DNA from: Synaphobranchus kaupii
Lineage: Eukaryota; Chordata; Actinopteri; Anguilliformes; Synaphobranchidae
NCBI GenBank assembly: GCA_029718625.1
Contig: CM056391.1
Coordinates: forward strand, 23,350,305-23,414,304
Direction of reading: 5' to 3'
Length of the DNA: 64,000 bases
Below, one piece after another: positions 1 to 12,116 of this stretch. The notes below the pieces were generated by a model. It ran no database searches and was not told the origin of the DNA. It worked only from the letters and a program-made list of their open reading frames with translations. Position 1 is the first letter of the stretch; every line of letters starts with the position of its first letter. The translations under genes were made by a program, and so were the position numbers.

Positions 1-834
1 CAAACTGTAATCATTCCGGACATTCTGGCCGGCAGTTTAAAGCGCGACCTCTCAGTCCTAGCGCGACCTCTGCTCTGGTCCTGTCTGGTTCCCTGTCTAG
101 TTGCTACTCTAAAGTCTAGTTCTGTGCCGGCGTTTCCTCGCCCTGCATTTCTGCCTAGTCAAAGTCTGCTCAGTCTGCAACAGCACTTCCCGCTGTTCAT
201 TGTCTCGTCTCGCTATACTAACTCTGTCTGCTTCAGTCTGCCAGCCTGCAGTCGTCTGTTATCCCTGCCTGTGTTGCGGTTTCCTGCCTCCCACCTGACG
301 TGTGTGCATGCAGCCTGGGCTCCTGTTCCTCCACTCTGCGGCGGTGCCCGCTTACTACCAGTTTTGCGGTGCTGCTGATGTGCTGTCGCTCCTGCCTCTG
401 CTGTCGCTGCTGCCGCCCTGCTGTTGCTGTGCCGCTACTGCCGCTGCCCTGCTGCAACGCCTGCGTCCTGCCCGGACCCCGCTCCACTGTCCTGCTCTAC
501 CGCTCCCGCTCATCCCCTGCTCCACCAAACCGGTTGTCCGTCTCCATAACCTTCCCTGGCTTCTCCTACTTCCACTGCTCCCCCGCAGCATCATACCTGG
601 ACTGTCTGTCATTCATGTTCTCCCTATGCTTCAGGAGTTTGGCCGAAGCATAATTTATTAGAGCTACGCGCTCTGTTGTCTGTCTTGCTCATCCAGTTCC
701 GGCTTGGAACACAAACCACCTTTTGCCTTTCTCCCCATGCTCAGGACTACCCTGATCATAATAAAATATTGAGTTTTGGCATTTCTGTGTTCGAGTCGTG
801 CATTTGGGTCCAGTCCACTTCCGGGGTCGTAACA
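1..834 (+). mobile_element. Partial LTR (3' portion), same family as the LTRs at 1563-3008 and 34484-35734
   Basis: The stretch is alignable by eye with 34750-35734: the same CT-rich blocks occur in the same order (the GCTGTTCATTGT block, the TACTAACTCTGTCTGC block, the CTGACGTGTGTGCA block). A poly(A)-like ATAAAATATT lies near 760. The terminal block GTCGTGCATTTGGGTCCAGTCC is followed by an end in TAACA at 834. The left end lies outside the window, so no target duplication can be tested. One copy of the TCCAGTTCCGGCTTGGAAC core is present near 690-710. Short open frames here are repeat sequence, not genes. Confidence 0.75.
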
Positions 835-1562
835 CCCGTAGCCATTTGGTAGATAATCAAGTTTTGGCTTTACATTTAGTTTAAGAGATTTGTTGTATGA
901 TTTTAATTGATGGAACAGGAACTTGTGAAACTCATTGCTTACATGTGACAAACAGGTTCAGATGTTGAAATGAAAAACTTCTGTAATTTGACAAGGTTGT
1001 TTTACTGTTGTGCCCAGCCAGCTCGCTAATTAGTCAAGTATAGATACCCTGATCAGAGCCACCAGTCACTGGCATATTTCCACGTTCAAAAATTTAAAAA
1101 AGACTACAGTCTGTCACTACATTTCTTGCAATGTCATTTGCTGAATTTTCATGCACCTGAATTGGGTGTGTGTAGTCAGACTTGGCTACAGTATGCCATA
1201 TCAAGGAATGGCATATTTTTTTCCACAAAGACTATGCTTTCCCAACAAACGGACAAATGATTTTGCTGGTGTTCATCGGCATCTTCTGGTGGAATTGAGA
1301 AACTGCAGTTGGATGTGTGAGCACAAAATAAATTAAGTTAACACATACAACACACACACACTTTTCTGTATCAATAGTGATACTAAGTTATTATGAATTA
1401 TGAAAATATTACTCTACTATTTCCCCCAATTAAATGTATTATGTTTTGCATTACATGAAGATAAAATTACTTATTTAAACTGTACATTTTACATTTATAC
1501 ACAATCATCAATTGCAATGTAACTTAACCTTCATTATTTTCTTTGTCAGTTTTACCTGATTC
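835..1562. other. Unassigned AT-rich spacer
   Basis: No coding exon, RNA gene or transposon ends recognised. The 61-codon frame at 1151-1336 has no recognisable similarity and no splice context. Confidence 0.5.
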
Positions 1563-3008
1563 TGTAACGTTCCGTTCCCCTCCTGTCCGTTTTCCATGTT
1601 TTCCTTGTTTCCTTCCGTGTCATGTTGGATCCCCTGTCCGTGTTTTCCCCCTGGCTGCGGACTGGGCGTTTCCCTCGGGTTCATTTCGGCTTATTATCCA
1701 CTTTAACTTCCGCCTATCACTCTCCCCTCTCGTTACTCACATTCCTCACTGCTGTGCTTCGGCAATCACTCCCGATTGAACATCACACCTGTTTCTCATT
1801 TTCTCCTTCATTTCCTGCACCATTTAAACCCCTGGCTGGCTGCTAGTCGGCGCCAGTTCGTTAACTAACCAACCGTGTTTATGTCATGTCACGCTTCTGG
1901 TCCAGTTTTCGTCAGCTTGCTGTCTTTTGCCTGTTTGCCTGGTTTGCAGTTTGGTAGCTATCCCTCCGAAACATTCTCTGTTGCATGCTACTTACCTGTC
2001 TCCCTTCAACCTCCAGACGCCGCGGTTCCAGCCTCCCTGTAGCTGTGTCTTGTCCTCCCTATGTCACCTACCTCCTGTACTGCGGTCACGGTCCCAGGAT
2101 CCCTGAATGTTAGCCGGCTTCAGCAAGATTTGCCCGAGCCACGCCGCACCTTCCAACTCCGCGGAGCTTTCTTCAGCTACAGTCCTGTCACAGCACCCTG
2201 CCATTAACCTCTGCTTTCTACCCCATTAATCAAGCTACCTACCCAGTCCGGTTCCAGTCCAGCTCCAGCCCAGGTCTTGTCCAGTACCGGTGTTTCGTAC
2301 ACCTCCGTTAAAGTCCAGTTCCGGCTTGGAATAATTCCGTGCCGGCTTCCGTTTCCCTGAGTGGACCTCCCGGTCCAGTACCAGTCCAGTTCCGGTGTGT
2401 TGTACACCTCTGGTAAAGTCCAGTTCCGGCTTGGAACAAGTTCCGTGCCGGCTTCCGTTTTCCTGAGTGGACCCCTCCGGTCCAGTTCCAGTCCAGTTCC
2501 GGTGTGTTGTACACCTCTGGTAAAGTCCAGTTCCGGCTTGGAACAAGTTCCGTGCCGGTTTCCGTTTTCCTGAGTGGACCTCCCGGTCCAGTTCCAGTCC
2601 AGTTCCGGTGTGTAATACACCTCCGATCAAGTCCAGTTCCGGCTTGGAACAAGTTCCGTGCCGTCTTCCGTTTTCCTGAGTGGACCTCCCGTTCCAGTCC
2701 AGACCCGGTGCCACTACTCCACCTTCCCTAACCAGTTCCGGCAGAACAGTAGGGCATGTCCGCACCCAGTCCGGCTTGGACTCCCAGTCCTGCACCCGTT
2801 TGGTTCCGGCTTGGAACCTACCTTGACTTTCAAGCCCAGCTCCGGCTTGGAGCAATCCGTAAGGGACTCTACTTAGGTTTAATTAATTAACCTGTTTTCC
2901 TTTCCTGTACAGCTTTGGGACTACCCCAACGCTTAATAAAATTACCATTTTCTTGAATCTGCCTCCTGGTCGTTGCACTTGGGTTCGTCCCGTATCAGGA
3001 TCGTAACA
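1563..3008 (+). mobile_element. Solo LTR, 1446 bp, flanked by a 5-bp target duplication (GATTC)
   Basis: The element starts TGTAACG and ends CGTAACA, the usual TG...CA form of a retroviral or Gypsy-type LTR. Identical GATTC pentamers flank it at 1558-1562 and 3009-3013. An AATAAA lies near 2936, and the 3' block GTTGCACTTGGGTTCGTCC resembles the ends at 780-834 and 35690-35734. No gag/pol internal region is present, so it is a solo LTR left by LTR-LTR recombination. It carries an internal tandem array (2250-2720). Open frames on both strands inside the array are repeat-driven and not genes. Confidence 0.85.
2250..2720. repeat. Minisatellite inside the LTR, period about 106 bp, about 4 units
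   Basis: The core GTCCAGTTCCGGCTTGGAA recurs at 2313, 2418, 2525 and 2631 (spacings 105, 107, 106). Each copy is followed by an AAGTTCCGTGCCGGCTTCCG block and a GAGTGGACCTCCCGGTCCAG block. The array creates spurious open frames of 114-206 codons on the minus strand. Confidence 0.9.
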
Positions 3009-3013
3009 GATTC

Positions 3014-3507
3014 AAACTCTTAAAAACCAGATAACCTTATTTTTTCATCTTGATACTTATAACTTTTCCTAATTTGTTTGGATTAAATAGTAAACATGCA
3101 ATAAACATAATTCTATGGCTTCAAAAGTCCTGTACCAACTTTGTTTACAAAAGGTTGTGTGGGGTCATTTGTGTCATAAAATGTAAGAAAATATACAACC
3201 TTTTTTATTTTTTTACCTCAGATTTTTTTGTGGGTGATTCTGGTGGCACTTTCACATACAGGTTTTAAACATCACGAACTTTAACTAACCTCAGCCTCTA
3301 AAATGAAATGAAATTTTCATATTTAGGAATAAAAGGCTTGTCAATTGGGGGACACACAAAAGGTGAAACCGAAAGTGTAAAACGTTTTCTATTACAATAG
3401 TTTTGTGTCAGTTTAAACATTTGGGATAATTTGACCCTAAACATAAAAGGAATCACAAAATGTCAAGATAATATGAGGGAGGGTTAAAGTGAATGGTGTT
3501 TTATATA
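3014..3507. other. Unassigned spacer
   Basis: AT-rich sequence between the solo LTR and the Tc1-type MITE. No gene or element boundary recognised. Confidence 0.5.
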
Positions 3508-4011
3508 CAGTGCAGTCCAAAAGTATTTGTTGTGCTGGTTCTGTATTTCAGCACAATGGATTTGAAATGGAACAGTGACTATGAGGTTAAAGTGCAGACT
3601 TTCAGCTTTAATTTGAGGATGGTTACCTCCATATCGGGTGAACCATATAGCAATTGTAGCCCTTTTGATCCATTCACATCTACTGCATACCTGGCAGCAG
3701 AGTGATGGTTTGGGGCTCGTTTGATACCTCAGACCCTTGAGGACTTACAACCATTTAGCCAATCATGGGTTCCATGCTGTTAGTGTAATTTAGTTTAATG
3801 TAGACCCCCCCACCCCACCTAAAATGGGGGGACTATGTTAAAAAGGGCTACAATTGCTACACGGTTCACCCGATATGAATGTAAACACCCTCAAATTAAA
3901 GTCTGCACATAAACCTCATAGTCACTGTTCCATTTCAAATTCAATGTGCTGGAGTACAGAGCCAAAATAAGAAAAAATGTGTCACTGTCCAAATACTTAT
4001 GGACTGTACTG
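3508..4011. mobile_element. Non-autonomous Tc1/mariner fold-back MITE, 504 bp, TA target site
   Basis: Ends are CAGTGCAGTCCAAAAGTATTTG and its inverse CAAATACTTATGGACTGTACTG, both flanked by TA. The inverted repeats run inward for roughly 170 bp: AGTGACTATGAGGTTAAAG on the left matches the inverse of AACCTCATAGTCACTG on the right, and a GGGTGAACC block has its partner at 3862-3874. Only a short centre is single-copy. No transposase frame. The centre carries a module about 90 bp long that recurs, reversed, at 40560-40640 and 43690-43780. Confidence 0.85.
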
Positions 4012-4013
4012 TA

Positions 4014-6072
4014 GCTCATAGTCTCGGCATATGATTATAGGGTTGTTTTCTTGTCCATCTGTTGGTTGATGATTCAGGTTTTTCAACATATCTAAGAGCA
4101 TATTAGCAATACTGAAGGGGGGAAATGAATTGGAGCTTAAAGTGTTCACAGTAATTTTTATTAGGTAGTAAGGCATCAGATTTGGAGGGATGTCTCCCTC
4201 ATGTCTTTCCCTCTCTCTCGCTCCCATTTTGTCTGTGGTGGTATAGTGAACCCAAACGTAGAAACAGACTTGGGAAAACCAAGTAGATGCAAAAACACTG
4301 GCAACTAAACTTACAAGGAACTTACAAGGAATAATCACGAGAAACAATCAAAAGCTAGAGCTAGGTTAACAAGACACAGGAGGGCAGGTAACAATGCTAA
4401 AAACACACAGACCAAGAACATAGCCTACTGATAGTGAGCAGGGAACTTGTAGACGGGAAACATGTAGACGGGACTAAATTAACCCCTAAACGCTAATGAG
4501 AATATGTTGTATACCATGGTTTTACTTCAGGGTGTCCTGATGTGCACCAACTGCCTCTGTAAAACTAGGTTCCCGTGAATATCAAGTTGTTAGCTTTATT
4601 CATTAAGGTGCACTGACATTAGAACTCCTGAGATCAGATCAATGTTTCCACTGCATGCATACATAATCCAATGTGAGTTTAGAAACCCTACCCCATCTTG
4701 TTTCACTATTTAGCATGTCAGAATACAAGCTTCTTTTGAACTCTAATGCTCTGTTAAACTTAACTGATTTGAAAATGTATGATGCATGGCATGCACTGAG
4801 GCGATTCTAGTGTCTGTGGGGGCCCCAGGCAAAAACATGCATGGGGTCTTTTGTACAGATTTTTTTCCCCAAAACGACATTCATAACCATTACCTTACCC
4901 CCGAGGTTGGTGATTTGATGGAGGTATCATTTGTTGTGCTGGTTGATTGGGCAAGTGGTGTGTCGACATAGAAAATGAATGGAGGTGATGTTTCCTGAGA
5001 AAACCGCTTCCTGTGAGGCTTCAGGGCAGGGGCATCACCAGAGATATATGTTTAGGGGAGCAAGCCCATACTAGGGGGGGTCTGGGGGTATGCTCCCCCA
5101 GAAGAAAATTTTCAAAAAAGCAGCCATAAAATGGTCGTTCCCCATGAGTTTTGAGAGCAGCAAAAGGCCTAAATGCAAGTAATCATTTGGCATTGTTGTT
5201 GCAAAGAATATTTCTTTAAATTGCTTGGATATACAGCAATCGGGTCAGGCTGATGTATGATACCATCGTCTATCAACTAAAATTTATGCCCATCGGCAAT
5301 GGTTGACACATTGTGATGTCAAAGACAATGGCAATGTGCATTCTAGTTTGACAGCTTATAGCAAATTGCCTTAATGGCAGCAGAATTCATTTAGGCTTGG
5401 CCTGTAGATTAAATTTAACCAGCAATTGGTTTTTTATTGCAATTAAAAACCAGATTACACAGCATACATCCTTCATGAGCAGGAAATCATGTTGAGAGAG
5501 GAGGGGGGGGGGGGGTTATATTAAGTTACCTATGTAGCTAGCTAACTGTAAACTATTATCTGTCTATTATCCAGGCTATCACAGTAGCCAACTGCGGACA
5601 TAAAACCAGAGAGGCTAGCTACTCCACAGATGGATAATGGGTTCCGTTTCAAAGTGTATTTATAACAATAACAGGCAAGCTTCACAAATTCTGTTTAGGC
5701 ATTTTAGTGGAATAACTTTTTATAAACCTAAAAATGAACTAGTAGGCTATATAGGAACTGGACAGGCTTCTAAAGCCCACTCTCTGTAGCAGCCATTTCA
5801 ATATTCTTGTTTTTTCTTTCACTTCTGATAACTGGTGAGGTAAATCCTTTTCATTTTGCCAGACGCCTATTCCTTCAAACAAATGTGTCGTGCTGCTAAC
5901 ATGGTGCCCTGTCTTTTGTTAGATTATTTTTATTGCAGGTTGTAATTCTCGTAACCTGTTAATTTTCGTTTAATCTCCCTATGTCATGGGTATTTGCAGC
6001 CACTGCTGTCGTCTTTTTTTGGCGTCGTCGGGACGCTCTATCGGATTTTTCCGCCTCCGTTCCAGTATTCGT
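4014..6072. other. Intergenic sequence with unclassified repeat fragments
   Basis: No gene seen. 4240-4500 has the A-rich, CAGG-containing look of a reverse-oriented LTR (like 6078-7213), but no ends were found. 5030-5115 contains the GGGGGGTCTGGGGG...CTCCCCCAG type of sequence common in fish interspersed repeats. A run of about 12 G lies near 5503-5514. Confidence 0.4.
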
Positions 6073-6077
6073 ATCTT

Positions 6078-7213
6078 TGTTATGAGTGGGCAGGGGAGAA
6101 GGACCCAAATGCAGGCAGGAGTATGAAAAACAGTTTAATCAGGGCAAGGCAGCAATCCGTGGTAAAACAGGCAGGGTCGAAAAACCGGGTAGACAGGCAA
6201 CGCAACAAGAGAGTCCAAAGAGTGGTCAAGGAACAGGCAGGGGTCAAAACTGGTAAGGCACAGCAAAAGCACAAAACCAGGATCCAAAAACAGGGTTGCG
6301 AGAACACAGGCAGGAGTCAAAAACCAGGGAAGCAGAGGAGGAACAAAAAGAAAACAAAACAGACTGAAAACAGAAATTAAACAACCACAGGTAACGGACG
6401 AGGGATACAAAAAACTCGGAAACAAATAACAAAGAAACTAACAGATAACTCGGAATGTACTTGGAAAATCAGACAGCAACACAGAAGCAAAAAATCTTGT
6501 GAAAGGAACTCACGAAGACAGGGGTTAAATACACAGGGAGCGACAGACATAATGGGAATCAGGTGTGCAGACACAGGGAGGGGAGATTGCTCACAGGTGA
6601 GCACAATGAAACGATAAGGGAAGCTGATACAATACCCCTCTATATAATACCCCTCGTACAATAATGAGGGAGAACGTAAGACACGGACTGGACCGGAACC
6701 AAATACATAGAAAACATGACATGGACTCCAATAAGACAAGTGCATACAAGGAATAGGAAAGAAGAAACGAGAGTCAGCTGAAGTTAATAGAGGAACCAAA
6801 GAAAGATAATTAGTGATAGAACAGGCAGAAAGAGAGACAGCTGCAGCGAGGAAAGAAGATGAAGTTAGTAAGTTAGTAGATTAGTAGAAAACCCTGGTTC
6901 TATGGCGTTAGTAGATTAATAGATTAGTATATATACACAAGTTAGTCATTAGTAGATGAGTAGACCCTAATTCTAAGATGTTAGTAGTTGTTAGTTAATT
7001 AGTATTATTTACAATGAAGTAATTAGTAATGAAGGAAGCGCATGACAGAAGAAATACAGAGAAACCGAAATCACCAAAGGCTCCCGAATAGTGCGACGAC
7101 AACAAGGTGTGACAGTAATACAAAACATGGAACAGTGAAAGCACAAAATAATCAGAATGAATAAACATGGTAAAAATAAGAAACAAACTAACACAGAATA
7201 CAGAAACCTAACA
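6078..7213 (-). mobile_element. Solo LTR, 1136 bp, minus orientation, 5-bp target duplication (ATCTT)
   Basis: Read on the minus strand it begins TGTTAGGTTTC and ends CTCATAACA, preceded by a GCATTTGGGTCC block like the 3' ends of the other LTRs here. A minus-strand ATTAAA lies close to that end. Identical ATCTT pentamers flank it (6073-6077 and 7214-7218). No internal region is present. The 128-codon plus-strand frame and the minus-strand frames within it are not genes. Confidence 0.8.
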
Positions 7214-7218
7214 ATCTT

Positions 7219-7899
7219 GCCCGACAATTATTCTCTGCACCTGTTTTGCGTGATTTATTTTAGTCTTTTTATTTCCTTTCTCTTTATCCTTTGTACTCTT
7301 CTGCCAGTTACCTTTTTGTTCAGCTCGTTTTCACCTTGAGCTGTAGGTAACCGGTTCTAGTTTCATTTTCATTCTCTCGCCTGTTTATACAGGGTGTTTC
7401 TTTTGTTTTGTTTCACTCTCTTGTTACGCCTAATTATTTAGTGCATGAGGTTCTTTTGTTAGTTATTCTCGCTGTTTATCGAGACCGCCTCAGTTTTTGG
7501 AGGTTGATTTGTTTTGCCTTGTGCTAGGGAAGTTTTGCTCCCGATCCTGTTATCCCAGTCCTGGTGCGGCTACTTCCGCGTTTTGTGGCGTATCTCTCTA
7601 GATAAGCTTTTAGAAATCCTTGTCGGTCGCGGTTGGTTCTCCAAACCTTGCACTCCCCCTTACACCCTAACATGATGTGGAGAAAGTGCAAATTATTATT
7701 CAGATCGTTGGCACAATCAAGGAAAATGATTGGAAAATGATTGAGACCAATAATTAGTTTAAAGGGAAGTTTTCTGCCTCCTCGATTTTGAGCTCAGCAG
7801 TCGCCACTGCCCAACTCAGTTCAGAGTTAGTTCTGTCATATCCCTGTTTCAATAAGTCTTAAGATCTGTTGGGGAAAAATTCCAATCCAAAATTACACT
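7219..7899. other. T-rich unassigned sequence interrupted by the solo LTR
   Basis: The sequence before (5840-6072) and after the LTR is similarly T-rich and may be one older element split by the LTR. No coding content or ends recognised. Confidence 0.35.
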
Positions 7900-7904
7900 T
7901 TTTT

Positions 7905-8320
7905 TCTATAGATTTACATTGGTTGACATAGGATGTTTGGAGTGGGATTATTTGAAAATGCTGTAGTAGTATTTCACCCACCTTGGGTCAGAGGTAGATG
8001 GGGACCTGTTCCGTCATCCCAAAGTGTCAAAAGTTTTAGACCTTCTAAATATGGCAATAAATTCCTGTTCAAAATTCCACCTTTTTCAGCACATTTACAT
8101 TGGATTACATAGAAAGTTTGGAGTGGGATTATTTGAAAAGCTGCAGTAATATTTCACCCAATTTGGGTCAGACGTAAATGATGACCACTTCCGTCATACC
8201 CAAGGGTCAAAAGTTTGAGACCTATTAATTTTAGAGATCTTTTTATTACTCTATATTACTGTATTCATTCATATAGAATGTTTGGAGTGGGATTATTTCA
8301 AAACGGTGCAGTATCCAAAT
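7905..8320. repeat. Diverged tandem repeat, units of about 165-180 bp, about 2.5 copies
   Basis: GTTTGGAGTGGGATTATTT recurs at about 7935, 8117 and 8281. Between copies, ATTTCACCCA, TTGGGTCAGA, TTCCGTCAT and GTCAAAAGTTT blocks recur in the same order, with many substitutions, so the duplication is old. Confidence 0.75.
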
Positions 8321-8465
8321 AATTTCCGATGTATATCAGTACCTGGTAGCCTATTTTATAGAAGTGACACAATTACATATTGCGGAGAAGAAAAAGTGTG
8401 TGTGACACTTGGATATCTGATATTTCAATATTACAGCCTTAACAATAGGATACATGCGAAGTGAA

Positions 8466-8600
8466 CGTTATGGAGGATTATTCAGCCCAAAATGAAAATG
8501 GAAATGAAAATGAAAATGAAAATGGAGGATTATTCAGCCCAAAATTAAAATGAAAGTTAAAAACATTTCATTTCCATTTCCATTTTCAAACTATGTAAAT
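8466..8600. repeat. GAAAAT-rich simple repeat with an inverted copy (potential hairpin)
   Basis: A run of GAAAATGAAAAT-type units (about 8490-8525) is followed by its inverse, CATTTCCATTTCCATTTTC (about 8568-8587). GGAGGATTATTCAGCCCAAAA is duplicated at about 8471 and 8525. Confidence 0.65.
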
Positions 8601-8601
8601 G

Positions 8602-11553
8602 ACGGGGTATGGTCCTCCTATCAATCAAAGCAAGCAGGGTGGGCCTCATACAGGTTTAGTGCAGTAGCACTTAATGAACACTAGGGGGAGCATAGCATAG
8701 GGATGGGTAACAGTCTATGCTTGATACTATGTTCTCAGGGCACTCGTAAGTTTTAATGGATGAAATGATGAAGAATCTGAGCAGTGTTATAAAGTATTCT
8801 TGTTTTATGAAATTAACGGAGCTAGCTAGCCAGCGCTACGCTGTGTAGGCTATAGGTCAAACCTGCGAGGTGGAAAATCCAGGTTCAGAAAGTGAAAGTC
8901 CTCCCGAATCATTTGTTCCAATCACCTGAATTTGCTAATTATCACAATTCTTCAGCCAAGAGGTAGGAGCTAACTAGGCTAATTAGTGAAACTGTGAGTT
9001 CATTGGTGGAAGAAACATGGCAGGGCTTTTACTTTCTGACCCCTGGACTTTCCACCTCTGCAAGCCTGGTAGTAGCCTAGGATAGGCTACATTGTGCCAG
9101 GTTAAACGTTGGATTGGATCAGTTGTGTTGGACTGCTGGAAATAAATTAAATCCTCTCTTGAAATAAATGAAAAGACCGCAAATGAGACACTGGATCATT
9201 TAAACTGTTAACCTGGCTCCGGTACTTTAAGCGAACATTGCTTCAAAATGTCTATCGACAGCCAGATTCTATTCTATATGTTATACAAAATGAGAAATGT
9301 TAATGTAGGTGTAACAGGTTACGATGTACAGGTCACCCTAACTAGCGAATAGGCTAGGTTAACATGCATCCAGGTATGTGGTTTGCTAACACACATATCA
9401 ATAATTTCTGAATGCCTATAAATAGGCTGCAGTAGGCCTAACTAGGTACAAGGAAATTTGTACAGGCCTTACCTGTTTGGGGTTCTTGTTCTTCCCTGTT
9501 CCTGTATGCAAGTTCCTGTCTGACTTCAAGGTACGTTGCAGTTTGCTCTGTGTTACTTGCAGCCCACGTCATGTTCCAGGTAGGCCTGATGGAAATTATT
9601 TTATTGTAGGTCACCAGACGGAGTGGTGGAGCTGGAGACTGCATTTGCATAGCCTATAGAGGTATTTCTTTTAATCTTTTATACATGTTGTTAATGGTAT
9701 GAGTAGGAAAGCATTTGGCTTCTGAGGTAATGTAATGTCATGGTTAAAATGCGCTAAAACATTGTGGTTACAAGAACGCTACACTGCATGTGCACTAATA
9801 AATATTTTCTGCCATTATAGGACGTTGCTAGCTGCTGTTTTGCCGATATTATAAATTTGCGTTTATCTCTCAGTCTCCTTAAAGAGCTAAGGAATGCGGA
9901 TAGCGGGGTTCCGGTTGTATCAATTAGCCGGTAACTAGCTACGTGGAGCTCTGAGTGTGGCCTGGCGGTGGACGTGGGGCTTAACGGTGGATGTCTGCAG
10001 GAAGACTCTATTGAAAATGGCACCAAAAAAATAAGGCGCTCGCCACCTTATTCGAAGGTTTAAAGGTAGATGGGGGACTTTAAAACAGTATGGCCAGGTA
10101 TATTTGTTTTTGTTAGATGTTGAAAGTGAGAATTTCACCATCAATATCAAATTCCATATTTTCCATATTACATTATTGTACAAGGCATACATACTGTAAT
10201 TAAAAGAAAATAAGCTTATTTGAAATTCTTCATAGTTTCATGCAAAAGCCAAGAATACCTTCTTGAAGTTTTAAGTATTTACATTTTTTGACATAAAACA
10301 AGTGTATTGGATGACAAAAACATATTTCAGTGAAAATATTTAAAAAAATATTATTTCTTTTATTGAATATATGGTTCTTGAGATTAAGGCCACAGACTTG
10401 TGTCCTGTACAGGGGACAAAAATGAATTGCTGGGTCTTAGGAGGATATATTACTTTTCTCTGTAACTGTTGCAAATTACATTCACAAATTGCAATATTAT
10501 TACCAATTTAAAAAAAACATCAGATGGTAAACATACTCAGGAGCAGGTTAAACTCCACAGCAGGCTAGGCAGATTAATTTGAGACTGGGGTATGTCATTA
10601 GCAAACCAGGCACAATTATGGTAAAGTTGACTTTGTCCCTCGTGGATAAGGTGGGTTTGAGTTGGCCTTGTTTTCTGATGCAAATGCTACAGTAAATCGT
10701 ACAGCGGCATCCCTATAGATACTTGCCAGAAACCTACACATTGTCTGTTGTCTTCAGTGATAGATTTATTTCCCCTTTGATTGGTGCTTGTGAACATGCT
10801 ATGGAGCGCTGCTGTGGGCCTCTCAGTAAAAAAATGCTTGACTGTTTTACAACAATCATCTATCCTTTTTTAAAGTCATTTTTAAAGTTCAAATGGATAT
10901 CAGAAAATGATCAAATGATCGATAATCACGTGTCCCCTCTTAGCTCATAAATGGGATGTGAAACTACGCTGTCTGGGGGAAAAATGTTAAAGAAAATTAA
11001 GATTTCCCCACTATTTGACTGGCACCTATACTTTTCAGTATGCATACCTACTAACAGTGCTGCATTAAGACTATTTGGGCCCCCGGGGCTATGACAACCT
11101 TTATGTGTGATAAAGAACACTTCATTTACATCCAACATCTTCATCTGAGTTAGCTAAGAGGTTTGGTGTAAAGATGTGCGGTTTGGCTATCTGCTGGAAT
11201 CGTGAAGTAGTCTAACGTTTCCACTGCATTGTAAATGCATGTTTATTACGTAATGACAGTGGCTGTTTTCCAGATAGTCTGATTCTGACCCTCATGTTTT
11301 TCCAGGGAAAATGCACCTCTCTTAATTATCTATGGGACTGACCAGATACTGTCTTCAGAGGCTACGCCCACATCCTTATTCATGGAATGCTTGTTCAGTA
11401 CAGCGATATTGAATTAATTGGTGTGATTGCAATCATAACATAAATTCAGGCTAAAGGCTAAACTGGCACCACAGCTATTTGTTTTAAAGTTCTTCCTATA
11501 GGCAGTAGCTACTGATGATGTAACATTTTTGGGATCCCATTACCACAGGAGCA
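8602..11553. other. Intergenic region 5' of tspan3, no gene recognised
   Basis: Contains only short open frames (up to about 90 codons) without recognisable motifs, start context or splice sites. Many TAGGCTAC and GCTAGCTAG words occur, as is common in fish non-coding DNA. Confidence 0.45.
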
Positions 11554-11830
11554 CGTGAATGGTTGGCAGTATAGCATAATGATTATGGATCTAGGCTTGT
11601 TTTTCTGAGGTTGTAAGTTCAATTTCCAGGTGGGGCACTCCTGTTGTACCATTGAGCAAGGTATTACCCTGAAATGTATTACCCCGAAATGTATTACCCC
11701 AAAAATATCCTGCTGTATAAATGGATGTAAAAGACCCAAAATGTAATTTAATATAAACACCTTTTTTGCCATATAGCCTATGTGATGTTTCACACCAAGC
11801 CATGCCAAAATGATCATCCAATGTACAATC
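11554..11830 (+). mobile_element. tRNA-derived SINE (degenerate)
   Basis: A GGTTGTAAGTTCAATTTCC stretch resembles a pol III B box. It is followed by the body block GGCACTCCTGTTGTACCATTGAGCAAGGTA and by CCTGCTGTATAAATGGATGT. The same body occurs at 33838-34010 and 57222-57372. The TACCCCGAAATGTAT sequence is locally duplicated. Confidence 0.6.
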
Positions 11831-12031
11831 GTAAAGACATTCTACATCCTACCAGAAAACATTGTCAGTTTTGCTTGAAACATTGTGTTGGTTATATTCA
11901 GATATATCCCACTAAGAAATAATAAGTATATAAAGGCTAGGTTTTGATATCACTGGCATGTGTAGCATAATGTTGAAAATATAATCAGAACCACCTTCCA
12001 TTGACCCCCCTACCCCCCCCAAATTTTTTTA

Positions 12032-12116
12032 TATAATAATAATAATATATATATATATAATAATATATGTTATAAATATACTTATATATTATATATATAT
12101 ATATATATTATATAAA
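12032..12116. repeat. (AT)n low-complexity tract
   Basis: An interrupted AT/TAA-rich microsatellite. Confidence 0.85.

Noticed and set aside
300..661. Overlapping frames of 117-119 codons at the left edge
   Set aside because: CT-rich LTR sequence. The same region of the paralogous LTR at 34933-35347 does not conserve a frame.
2204..2855. Minus-strand open frames of 114-206 codons with repeated NWTGTGP/ELDW peptides
   Set aside because: They lie entirely in the 106-bp minisatellite of a solo LTR. All three frames are open because the unit lacks stops, not because of coding constraint.
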